A stretch of 64,000 nucleotides of DNA from Onthophagus taurus (lineage: Eukaryota > Arthropoda > Insecta > Coleoptera > Scarabaeidae), in the NCBI RefSeq assembly GCF_036711975.1, contig NC_091976.1:26226001-26290000 (forward strand), given 5' to 3'. Shown piece by piece: positions 1 through 12,600 of this stretch (positions are counted from its first letter, which is position 1; each line of letters starts with the position of its first letter). Under the pieces are notes generated by a model. The model was not told the origin of the DNA and searched no databases. It saw nothing but the letters and a program-made list of their open reading frames with translations. Made by a program: the position numbers and the translations under genes.

Positions 1-1440
1 TAAAAAACAACATACACCACCAACTTCCGGTTGTCACTTTTTTGAGGTTATGTTAAAATTAAATGTTGGATATCTCGGGTGTTTTTTAAGATAATTGGGT
101 CGTGTTTGGACTCGATTTAAGGGATTTTTAGTTCCCCACCCGATTATGAATAAAAAAAGAACCTAACCTCACTTTGTAAACGTCAAATTGATATTTTTCG
201 CCATTTTGATTAATAATTTTAATTAAATAATAATAAAATTCTTTATTTCTGGATCTAAAAATACCCGGCGAATTTAATTTCGTTGAAATCGAATCATTTT
301 TCTTAAATCATCTTCCATTTTGTTTTTATTACTATCGAATTTGATTAATCTAACGTCGTATTCGTAATCTACATTAAATTCCCTTTAAAATGAGCCGAAA
401 CTCGGTCGAGTTATCTTAAAAAACAACATACACCACCAACTTCCGGTTGTCACTTTTTTGAGGTTATGTCAAAATTAAATGTGGGATATCTCGGGTGTTT
501 TTTAAGATAATTGGGTCGTGTTTGGACTCGATTTAAGGGATTTTTAGTTCCCCACCCGATTATGAATAAAAAAAGAACCTAACCTCACTTTGTAAACGTC
601 AAATTGATATTTTTCGCCATTTTGATTAATAATTTTAATTAAATAATAATAAAATTCTTTATTTCTGGATCTAAAAATACCCGGCGAATTTAATTTCGTT
701 GAAATCGAATCATTTTTCTTAAATCATCTTCCATTTTGTTTTTATTACTATCGAATTTGATTAATCTAACGTCGTATTCGTAATCTACATTAAATTCCCT
801 TTAAAATGAGCCGAAACTCGGTCGAGTTATCTTAAAAAACAACATACACCACCAACTTCCGGTTGTCACTTTTTTGAGGTTATGTCAAAATTAAATGTGG
901 GATATCTCGGGTGTTTTTTAAGATAATTGGGTCGTGTTTGGACTCAAATTAAAGGATTTTTAATTCCCCACCCGATTATGGATAAAAAAAGAACCTAACC
1001 TCACTTTGTAAACGTCAAATTGATATTTTTCGCCATTTTGATTAATAATTTTAATTAAATAATAAAATTCTTTATTTCTGTATCTAAAAATAACCCGGCG
1101 AATTTAATTTCGTTGAAATCGAATCATTTTTCTTAAATCATCTTCCATTTTGCTTTTATTACTATCGAATTTGATTAATCCAACATCGTATTCGTAATCT
1201 ACATTAAATTCCCTTTGAAATGAGCCGAAACTCGGTCGAGTTATCTTAGAAAACAACATACACCACCAACTTCCGGTTGTCACTTTTTTGAGGTTATGTT
1301 AAAATTAAATGTTGGATATCTCGGGTGTTTTTTAAGATAATTGGATCGTGTTTGGACTCAAATTAAAGGATTTTTAATTTCCAACGTGATTATGCCCAAA
1401 AATAAAAGTTAACCTCACTTTGTAAACGTCAAATTAATTT
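1..1440. repeat. 416-bp tandem satellite, about 3.4 copies
   Basis: Units begin at 1, 417, 833 and 1247 (period 416, 416, 414). Copies 1-3 are nearly identical; the fourth diverges after about 1390. Each unit carries the phrases cctaacctcactttgtaaac and ttttgaggttatgt. The array lies in the intron upstream of the first visible FKBP exon and may continue past the left window edge. No coding potential seen. Confidence 0.95.
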
Positions 1441-1781
1441 TATTCGTTATTATCCGCCGTTTTAACGCAACGTTTTGTTTTTGTTTGTATTTATTAACTT
1501 ATTTTTTTAGTAAATGTCAAATTATTTATTGCCAACCATAAATTGGGTAACCTTATAACCAATATTCAACGGAACTTGGTGCATTGCAATACCAATACTG
1601 TGATTTTGGTTGCATACTTGCAATGATGACGTCATGTCGAAACTTTAAAGTGATTTTTCGGTAAATTTTACACTTTTCCGCACGTTTTTTTATTTGTAAC
1701 GACTAACTTGAGTGTTTTCGCATCGATTAAAAAAAAATGTCGATTTTTAAGATGATTCTTAAACATACATTTTTATTTAAG

Positions 1782-3242
1782 GAAGCGTAATAAAAGCATG
1801 GGATATTGGAGTAGCTACAATGAAAAAAGGAGAAAGAGCAATGTTAACATGCGCCCCACAATACGCGTACGGCGAAGCGGGAAGTCCGCCGAACATTCCA
1901 CCAAATTCCACTTTAAAATTTGACGTGGAAGTACTCAGTTGGAAAGGCGAAGATCTCAGTAAAAATAAAGACGGTGGAATTGAGCGTTTTCTAATCACGG
2001 CCGGTGAAGGGCATTCAACTCCGAATGATGAAGCGTTGGTTGATATTCATTTGGTGGGAACTCACGAAGGGCGCGTTTTCGATGAACGCGATGTTTCTTT
2101 TTGTCTTGGGGAAGGGTTAAATGTAAACATAGTGGAAGGGGTTGAAAATGCATTAGAAAGCATGAAGAAAGGTGAAAAATCACGGATTATTGTTAAATCA
2201 AAGTATGGTTTTGGTTCTAATGGATCTGAACAGTTTAAAATCCCCCCAGATGCAACTTTGGAATATGTTGTTACTTTAAAAACGTTCGAAAAGGTTTGTT
2301 TTGTATTGCTTAAAAATTTAATTTTTAAAATTATTGAATTGTTAGGCAAAACAATGTTGGTCTATGGATATTGAAGAAAAAATCGAACAAGCAAAATTAT
2401 TTAAAGAAAAAGGGACTAATTATTTCAAAGAAGGGAAACTTCAATTGGCTGTTAAAATGTATAAAAAGGTTTTATCCTATCTTGAGTATAAAGAAAAAGG
2501 TAATAAATAATTAAAAAAATTATTGGGGATTAATAATGTTGGTAAATTTATTTTAAGATGGTCCTCATGGAGATGAACAAAAATCTTTGTTATTATCAGC
2601 AAATTTAAATTTATCTTTGTGTTACTTAAAATTAAATGAGCCATTTGAAGCAAGAAATTCAGCAACATCAGCTTTGGATATAAACGAAAATAACGAAAAA
2701 GCTCTCTTTAGAAGAGGGCAAGCTTATCTATCATTAAGTGAGCCTCAATTAGCAGCAAACGATTTCGCAGCTTTGTTAAAAGTGGAACCGAATAATTCTG
2801 CAGCTAAATCTCAATTGGCTCAGTGCAATAAAACGCTCAAAGAACAATTGCAAAAAGAGAAGAAAATTTACGCGAATATGTTCGATAAATTTGCTAAAAT
2901 GGATACACAGGTGAACAATGAATAAGAAAATTAATTAATTAAACAATTAAAAGTGGAAAATATTAAAAAAAAAAACAAAAAAAACTTTTTACTTTGTAGA
3001 TCTTGCATTTACTTTTTTGTTTAAATAAATATGTATACTGAATAAAGTTTATCTTTTATTATTATGGGGTTTAAATCGAGAAATTGCAGAGGGAAGAGGA
3101 AGAAAAACGTAAAGAACCGGATGTGATGTCTTCTCTTGGCGAATGGGGAAAAGAAGATCGAGAAAGGGAACCAACCGAATTTGAGAAGGAGAATCCTAAT
3201 ATTCTTATGTTAAATGGAAGCGGAGAATTCCAAGATATGTAA
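1782..3242 (+). CDS. FKBP59: FKBP59/FKBP52-type immunophilin co-chaperone (5' partial)
   Basis: Peptidyl-prolyl isomerase and Hsp90 co-chaperone of the cytosol. Coding exons 1782-2293, 2346-2499, 2558-2910 and 3090-3242 have GT..AG introns of 52, 58 and 179 nt and consistent phases, giving 389 visible residues. Order: the end of the first FKBP domain (IKAWDIGVATMKKGERA, then YAYGEAGSPPNIPPNSTLKF), a second, less conserved FKBP domain (VEGVENALESMKKGEKSRI), then a TPR block (EQAKLFKEKGTNYFKEGKL, NEKALFRRGQAYLSL, LKEQLQKEKKIYANMF). TPRs in this family hold the Hsp90 MEEVD tail. The acidic C-tail ends in GSGEFQDM. The first exon opens with two bases of a split codon, so roughly the first 65 residues are encoded left of the window. 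An in-frame ATG at 1820 is internal, not the start. Confidence 0.93.
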
Positions 3243-3307
3243 TTTTTATCTTTTAAATTAAAAAAAAACATATAAAAAATGTGTTGTATATAACTTTAAA
3301 AGATTAT

Positions 3308-3313
3308 AATAAA
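3308..3313 (+). terminator. poly(A) signal, FKBP gene
   Basis: AATAAA 66 nt after the FKBP stop codon. It fits a short 3' UTR, with the convergent goliath gene ending at 3678. Confidence 0.45.
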
Positions 3314-3677
3314 AACTTGGGGTAAAATGAAACACAAAGTCGTTTTGAGAGTCAATCTAATTAAGCGTTAATTGTTTTTAAATAGTTAATTAAGTAATGT
3401 ACGTATAATATTTTTTGGAAGGGATTGTACTTAAAAAATAACACCTAAAATTTAAGAAAAACATTAAAAATTATTGCTTACGTCTTAAAAACTAAAAAAA
3501 GATTAAGCACCATACGGACATTTTCACAATTAATTAACGTTAATTCTCTCGAGCATATCACAAAAAAGTTATCATTCACGTATTGTTCTTTTTTTATATA
3601 TCACAAAAACGGGAAATTTGTGGCAGTTTCTGAGCACTTAAAAACTCTTTTAACTTAAAAAAAAAATACTCCATAAA

Positions 3678-6600
3678 CTACTGATTGTCAACGTTTTCCT
3701 TAATAATTTCCTTAGTAATATTTGAACTTCCTTCTTCCATATCTATTTCAATATCCTTATTATTGACTAGAACATTAGTTGTTGTCGCTCCACGACAATT
3801 AAGACAGAATTGCGATGGCACTGGAGTATATTTTGGACCGGATTGTCCTAAACTTGGCGTCAGTTCATTTGGTGTCGAAGCTCGACTGCAATTTTCATCG
3901 TTTGAACTATCATATGAAAACTAAAAATTTACAAATTAAAACAAAAAAATGATATAGATGATATAATTTACTTGGATTTCGGCTCGAATTTGAGGCAAAG
4001 GACTAACACCATTCGTTGTTGATCCATGTCGGACTGATTCCTCTGGGGCGTCCAAAGAAGCAATATCATCAGGGTCTATTTGCAATATGCTTTCTTGACT
4101 ACCGGAAAACTACCATTGTTTTGGGAAAATACAAAAAGAATTGTATTGATTTATTTGATTTTTTAACGTTATTTGTTACAGAATTAGTTAATAATTAAAT
4201 TATTAAGTGTAAAATTTATCCAATTCAATTAATACAATTTAAACGTTTGTAATCAATTTTGTTTGTACGCTTCTTGTGTCATTGAGGTTGAGAGTGATGT
4301 TACTTCCTTAACTCTTGCAGAAAAATGTTTATTAATGTACTAATACGTGCAATGTAATTTGATTTGCAAGAAAAGCATACTCTATAAAATCAAGTAAGGT
4401 GGAAATTTCTATTTCAAAGCTCATCATATAACTCATACCAACCTGAAAGCACCTCCAAAAGAAACAACAATATATGAAAGAAACAAACTAGAAGAATTGG
4501 AAAACCAGGAAAAAGGGAGGAGTATGAAGAAGTTAATATGATGAAGTTAAGAAGGCTGGAAAAAGTTCAGAGAAACGATACTTGGGTCAGTTATCAGAGT
4601 ACGCGGAACTAAAATAATCAAAACCGTCCAAAATCGAAAGAGAACTAAAAAGTGGAATGGATAGGGTCAACGATAAGATAAAACAGAAGAAGCAGGCCTG
4701 GAGGGACGTAGTCAAAAAGTTATAGGGGGCTAAAGTCAAACTAATATGGAACATAAAAGATCTGAATGGAGCACTACAGACAACCAGCAATAAGAAAAAT
4801 GATTCTGTAATACTTAAGTAGGACGATTAAATTATTCTAATCGACAAGAAACAACTCAAAGATACTTGATCAGTTGCAAAAACGCTAAAATAATTAAATG
4901 GGATTTTGTCCATAAACTTGAAAGAATTCAAAAAATGCGATTTATTGATGATTTTGGTTCAAAAATGTTTTAAATGGCTTAAAATATCTTTGTGGCTCGT
5001 AAATAGGATGATTAAATTGAAAAAAGGATTTTACTGGGTTTTGAAAGAGTTTCAAAGATCCCAAAACGTAGAAAAAAATTGTTTTTTTGGTGTCAAAATT
5101 ATTCTAATCGACTAGAAACAACTCAAGAATACTTGATAAGGTGAAAATGAGCTAAAATAATTGAATGGGATGTTGTCCATAAACTTGAAAGAATTCAAAA
5201 AATGGATCTTTTTGATGATTTTGGTTCAAAATGGTTCTAAATGGCTTAAAATATCTTTGTGAACCTCAAATAGGATGATTAAATTGAAAAAAGGAGTTTT
5301 ACTGGATTTTGAAAATATTTCAAAGTTGCCAAAAAGTAGAAAAAGATTGTTTTTGTGTGTTAAAATTATTCTAATCGACTAGAAACATCTCTAGGATACT
5401 TGATAAGGTGAAAATATCCTAAAATAATTAAATGGGATGTTGTCCATAAACTTCAAAGAATTCAAAAAATGGGATTTTTTGATGATTTTGTTTCAAAATG
5501 GTTCCAAATGGCTTAAAATATCTTTCTGACCCAACAATACTGGAATCAAGAGGTTAAGAGGGGGCTTAAGTAAAACTAATACGGAACATAAAAGATCAGA
5601 ATAGAGCACTACATACGACCAGCGATAAGAAAAAGGGTCTTGAAAGTGTTTCAAAGTTGCCAAAAAGTAGAAAAACATTGTTTTTGTGTGTTAAAATTAT
5701 TCTAATCGACTAGAAACATTTCTAGGATACTTGATAAGGTGAAAATATCCTAAAATAATTAAATGGGCTGTTGTCCATAAACTTGAAAGAATTCAAAAAA
5801 TGCGATTTTTTGATAATTTTGGTTCAAAATTGTTCTAAATGGCTTAAAATATCTTTATGACCAGTAAATAGGATGATTAAATAAAAAAAAGGGTTTTACT
5901 GGATTTTGAAAGCGTTTCAAAGATCCCAAAACGTAGAAAAAAAATTGTTTTTTTGTGTCAAAATTATTCTAATCGACTAGAAACAACTCAAGGATACTTG
6001 AAAAGGTGAAAATGGGCTAAAATAATTGAATGAGATGTTGTCCATAAACTTGAAAGAATTCAAAAAATGGGATTTTTTGATGATTTTGGTTCAAAATGGT
6101 TCTAAACAGCTTAAAATATCTTTATGACCAGTAAATAGCATGATTAAATAAAAAAAAGGTTTTACTGGATTTTGAAAGTGTTTCAAAATTGCCAGAAAAA
6201 AATATAGGTGAAAATAAGCTAAAATAATTAAATTGGATGTTGTCCATAAACTTGAAAGAATTAAAAAAATTGGATTTATTGATGATTTCTGGAACATAAT
6301 CAAGAGGTTAAAGTAAAACTAATACAGAACATAAAAGATTAGAATGACCAGCAATAACATATTAAAAACATGGAAAACCCACTATGAGACAAAATTTAAA
6401 CAATAGGATACAAAATAAAGGGGCGGAGAGTTAAAAGGAGGAAGAGCAGATAAGAGAGAAGAAGTGCGAATAGCCCTAAGCGAAACACAAAACCGAAAAG
6501 CAGCGGATGAAGAAAGTCTAAAAGTAGTACATTGGCCGAGGAAAATATTCCAGCAGATATGGAATAATGAATTAATACCCCACGAATAGGGAAAGAATAT

Positions 6601-9600
6601 AATCGTGCCAATCCATAAAAAGGGGGAGAGAACCAGCTGCGAAAACAATAGAGCAATAGAAAAACGGCTGAGATCCCAGATAGAAGAAAAACTCGAGGAG
6701 GAACAAACGGCGTTTCGGCCAAACAGACAAACGCAGGAATAAGGATATATATTTAGCCTTCCTAGACCTAAATGCAACTTTCGACCAGGTACCGAGACAA
6801 CAATTATATGGGAAGCTTTAAGCGAACCGGGGACAAGTTCAAAAGTAAGAAGAGCAATGAAAAGCGTATTCAGAAGAGTGGAAGCTAGTTCAGAATGGAA
6901 AAGGGAGTAAAACAGAGTGACAATTTGAGCCCACTATTTTTTGTAGCATTCATGGATAGAACAATAAAGCAAATCAAAAGGCAAACTACGCGGACGATGT
7001 TGTGGTAATGTCAGGCAGAGTTGTCTAACCTACAAGAAAGGTGAATAGTAATATACAAGAATAAAAGTAAGATCCTACACATCACAAAAGAAGAAGAAAC
7101 GAGAGATATTGACGAAAGAATAGAGGATCAACAACTGGAGGTGGTAGAAAAGTATGAATATCTTGGAACTCTAATAAGTAAAAATGAAAAGATGGATCAG
7201 GAAATACGCAACAGAACAGCAAAAGCAAATGCAGTCTACTATCAAATAAACAACACCTGTAAAATCATCTGTATACCCACACTTAATTATTGATCAGACA
7301 CTTGGACGATGTTGGAGAAGCACAAATCAAAAATAACAGCAGCAGATATGAAGTACCTAGGCAAGATAATGGGGAAAACCAGAAAAGATAGGGTATAGAA
7401 CAAGAACATCAGGAAAGAACTAAGCTTAAACCCCCTGGTATAGGAAATAGAGGGAAAACAACTAAGTTGGTGAGATTGAGAAGATGGTTGAAAAAAGAGA
7501 AGTACAGACTGTGGCCAGAGATAGAAAGATGTATAAAAGATGGATCCAAAACCCAACACTGTAATGTATAAATAGGGGCAAAAGACAGAAGAAGAATTCT
7601 TCAAAAGAAGAAAATTAAACTTGTTATTACTTGACAATTCCAAGAAACACATTTGATGCCATGTAGTTTAATAGTGACTTAATTTTGACACAACCAATTT
7701 TGTGATTTGCAATGTTCAAAGTACTCCCTTGAAACATTTATTGTTTCCAGACTATTTCCTCGAGTCTTTTCGCGCCTTTAATTTAATATTAATAAGATTT
7801 AATTGAATTAAAAAGAAAATAATTAATACACTTAATAATTCAATTAAGATAAAATAATAACAATCGTTAGTTTATTAAAACTACAAAGAAAACCACCAAT
7901 TAAATAATAACGAAACAAAAAGTAACAAAATAAAAATTAACGAATCAAGAATTAACACAAAAGATAAAAAAGGTTTGATAAAAAAATCGTTCGTTTTATT
8001 ATTTTTCTTTTAAATATTATTACTTCTCTAAAAAAAGTGTTCAATAGTATTAGTATAGTGTCTTAATAAAGGTTCGGTTAAGGTTTTTCACTAACCACAA
8101 ATCCGTAGCGCTTCAAAATATCCATTTTGCACATCGGGCATGTTCGATGTTCCAAAAGCCATGGATCGATACATCCTTTATGAAATTCGTGACTATAAAA
8201 TAAACAAAAAATAAATTTTATATAATAAATGTAACAATAAAAAGAACTTACGAACATGGAAGTATTCGTAAAATTTCACAGCTTTTATATGGCTCGATAC
8301 AAACGGCACAACATTCTCCTTCCTTTACTTCTTTATCTTCGCATTTAATGGTCTTTGTGGGGATTTTGGATAAAGCTTTTTTAGCTGCGCTCGATAAACG
8401 TTTCTAAATAAAAAAGAAATGATTAAAAATAACTCTCCAATACTTAAATAGGACGAAAAATTGAAAAAATATTTGTATGGCTCTTGAAAGTGTTTCAAAG
8501 TTGCTAAAAAATAAAAAAAAGGTGACTGGTGTGTGTCGAAATGGTTCTAATCTCGAAAAAACATCTTGAGGATACTTGACAAAGAAAAAATAATTTAAAA
8601 TAATTAAATGGGATGTTGTCCATAAAGTTGAAAGAATTCAAAAAATGGGATTTATTGATGATTTTGGTTCAAAATATCTCTGGGAACCTTAAATAGGATG
8701 ATTAAATTGAAAAAAGGGCTCTACTGGGTTTTGGAAGTGTTTTAAAGTTGTCAAAAAGGAAAAAAAGATTGTTTTTGTGTGTCAAAATTATTCTAATCGA
8801 CAAGAAACATCTCAAGGATACTTGATAAGTTGAAAATAAGCTCATATAATGAAATGGGATGTTGCCCATAAGCATAAAAGAGTTAAAAAAAATGGATTTA
8901 TTGATGATTTTGGTTCAAAATATCTCTGGGAACTTTAAATAGGATGATTAAATCGAAAAAAAGGGTTCTACTGGGTTTTGGAAGTGTTTTAAACTTGTCA
9001 AAAAGCAAAAAAAGATTGTTTTTGTGTGTCAAAATTATTCTAATCGACAAGAAACATCTCAAGGATACTTGATATGGTGAAAATAAGCTCAAATAATGAA
9101 ATGGGATGTTGCCCATAAGCATAAGTGTTAAAAAAATTGGATTTATTGATGATTTTGGTTCAAAATATCTCTGGGAACTTTAAATAGGATGATTAAATCG
9201 AAAAAAAGGGTTCTACTGGGTTTTGGAAGTGTTTTAAAGTTGTCAAAAAGCAAAAAAAGATTGTTTTTGTGTGTCAAAAGTATTCTAATCGACAAGAAAC
9301 ATCTCAAGGATACTTGATATGGTGAAAATAAGCTCAAATAATGAAATGGGATGTTGCCCATAAGCATAAAAGAGTTAAAAAAAACTGGATTTATTGATGA
9401 TTTTGGTTCAAATCGGTTGTAAATGGCTTAAAATATCTCTGTGAACCTTAAAGAGGATGATTAAATCGAAAAAAAGGGTTCTACTTGGTTTTGGAAGTGT
9501 TTTAAAGTTGTCAAAAAGCAAAAAAAGATTGTTTTTGTGTGTCAAAATTATTCTAATCGACAAGAAACATCTCAAGGATGCTTGATAAGGTGAAAATAAG

Positions 9601-12600
9601 GTCAAATAATGAAATGGGATGTTGCCCATAAGCATAAAAGAGTTAAAAAAAATTGGATTTATTGATGATTTTGGCTCAAAACAGTTCTAAATGGCTTAAA
9701 ATAACTCTGTGAACCTTAAATAGGATGCTTAAATTGAAAAAAAGGGTTGTACTGGGTTTTGGAAGTGTTTTAAAGTTGTCAAAAAGCAAAAAAAGATTGT
9801 TTTTGTGTGTCAAAATTATTCTAATCGACAAGAAACATCTCAAGGATGCTTGATAAGGTGAAAATAAGGTCAAATAATGAAATGGGATGTTGCCCATAAG
9901 CATAAGAGTTAAAAAAAATTGGATTTATTGATGATTTTGGCTCAAAACAGTTCTAAATGGCTTAAAATAACTCTGTGAACCTTAAATAGGATGCATAAAT
10001 TGAAAAAAAGGGTTGTACTGGGTTTTGGAAGTGTTTTAAAGTTGTCAAAAAGCAAAAAAAGATTGTTTTTGTGTGTCAAAATTATTCTAATCGACAAGAA
10101 ACATCTCAAGGATACGTAATAAGGTGAAAATAAGCTCAAATAATGAAATGGGATGTTGCCCATAAGAATAAAAGAGTTAAAAAAGTTGGATTTATTGATG
10201 ATTTTGGTTCAAATCGGTTTTAAATGGCTTAAAATATCTCTGTGAACCTTAAATAGGATGCTTAAATTGAAAAAAAGGGTTGTACTGGGTTTTGGAAGTG
10301 TTTTAAAGTTGTCAAAAAGCAAAAAAAGATTGTTTTTGTGTGTCAAAATTATTCTAATCGACAAGAAACATCTCAAGGATGCTTGATAAGGTGAAAATAA
10401 GGTCAAATAATGAAATGGGATGTTGCCCATAAGCATAAAAGAGTTAAAAAAATTGGATTTATTGATGATTTTGGCTCAAAACAGTTCTAAATGGCTTAAA
10501 ATAACTCTGTGAACCTTAAATAGGATGCTTAAATTGAAAAAAAGGGTTGTACTGGGTTTTGGAAGTGTTTTAAAGTTGTCAAAAAGCAAAAAAAGATTGT
10601 TTTTGTGTGTCAAAATTATTCTAATCGACAAGAAACATCTCAAGGATACGTAATAAGGTGAAAATAAGCTCAAATAATGAAATGGGATGTTGCCCATAAG
10701 AATAAAAGAGTTAAAAAAGTTGGATTTATTGATGATTTTGGTTCAAATCGGTTTTAAATGGCTTAAAATATCACTGTGAACCTTAAATAGGATGCTTAAA
10801 TTGAAAAAAAGGGTTTTACTGGGTTTTAGAAGTGTTTTAAAGTTGCCAAAAAGCAAAAAAAGATTGTTTTTGTGTGTCAAAATTATTCTAATCGACAAGA
10901 AACATGTCAAGGATACTTGATAAGGTGAAAATAAGCTCAAATAATGAAATGGGATGTTGCCCATAAGCATAAAAGAATTTAAAAAAATTGATTTATTGAT
11001 GATTTTGGTTCAAATCGGTTCTAAATGGCTTAAAATATCTCTGTGACTCTTAACAAGGATGATTTTTTTATATAACGGAATTTTGGTTATAACCCCTTTC
11101 CCCGTATTAATCCGTTACATCAAAGTTTTATTGTATATTTAAAGGTTAAATAGAAAACACACTTAGTGGTAAACAAATGGGATTATTTTTGATCTTGTTT
11201 GAGGTAAATTGGAGATAAAAAGAATCTTGTTAAATTAGAAACCTTAAAAATTTTCTTTTTAGTGAATTGTACCATAAAAAAAGTAAATAAAATATGTGTC
11301 CCCCATATGGCTTGGTAAACACGGGTATCATCATAAAAATAACGACGGCATTGCGCTAAAAATAACTCATCGTTCGCGGTCCTCGCGACAAGAGAGACAA
11401 TCAACTACAATTACATTAACTCCTTTTTGCTTTTTTCTAAGAACTCGAATAATGTATCTCTATGATTCACTCTGATTCGCAAAATTTTCAACCTTAATTT
11501 ATTACTTAATTATTAATATAATTTATGACATAATTATTGATATAATTTTTGTCAAAATTTTAATTAATCAAAAAAGTGATTTTTTTAAATAATAAAATAA
11601 TTGATTCACTTACGGACAATTTATCTTTGGCGTGGATATGTCTGAAACGTTGGACGTAATAGAAGATGAGCCAGGCCAAAGAGATGATCATAAGTACGAT
11701 AAAAGTCGTCGAAACGAAGAGGACGGAAGTGCTGTAAGGTAAAAAACACCAAGTGAGCGGCGAGCAAATCACTTGTAATAACATTTGAGAAGATTTCTAG
11801 ATTATTTTCGTTAAAAAAATTATTTAAGTAAAAAGTTTTTACAAAAAAAAATATTGGTTTGCTATTTATAAAATTATAATAAAATTTATAGTTAATAAAA
11901 TTATTTCTATGACCATGGTAACATAAAGATTATTGTAGATATCTCAATAAATAATTTATTAATGTTTTTATTGCCTTAGAAAACATTTGCAAATTATTAA
12001 ATATAGTATTGCGTAGTATGTAGAACATTTTCCAGATGAAAGTTTCACTGTGGTTTTGTTTATATTTTATGGATCCTTTTAAGTCTGTACGGAAGCAGTT
12101 GTTGGGAGTGTTTATTTTATGTAAATCTCTCTTGGTGTTTTCCTTATTGAGTGTTGTATTTAAAAATCTATTTATGTAATACGCATTCTTATAGGAATAT
12201 TGTTTCATCATCACCATTGGTTCTACAACCCTGGAAGGATCTTGACCTGCTTAAGGATTTTTTTCCATTCCTCTATATTACGGGCCTCCGCTCTCGAATT
12301 TCTCATTTCGTCTTTGGCCTACCTCTGTTGTTTCGTTGGTTTCACCTCCTTCATTCATTCCATATGTGCTATCCATCTCAATCTTCCAATTTTTATAATT
12401 GTCATATATCCAGTTCCTTATATTTTTGATACAATTCATGGTTAAATTAACACATCTGCGCCACTGTTCCTCTGTTCTTGGATTCCTTCATATACGTGTC
12501 TAAGTATCTTCCTTTCAAATGTTCCCAGCAATCTTTCATCAGCTTGTGTCATTACTCAGGTCTGCAAACCATACATTATCAATGGTCTAATGAGTGTAAT

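Noticed and set aside
8898..10970. Eight similar 73-75 aa minus-strand ORFs ([11 protein letters not shown]..)
   Set aside because: They recur once per 267-bp satellite unit with the same period; hydrophobic AT-driven translation, no start or splice context. By-product of the repeat.
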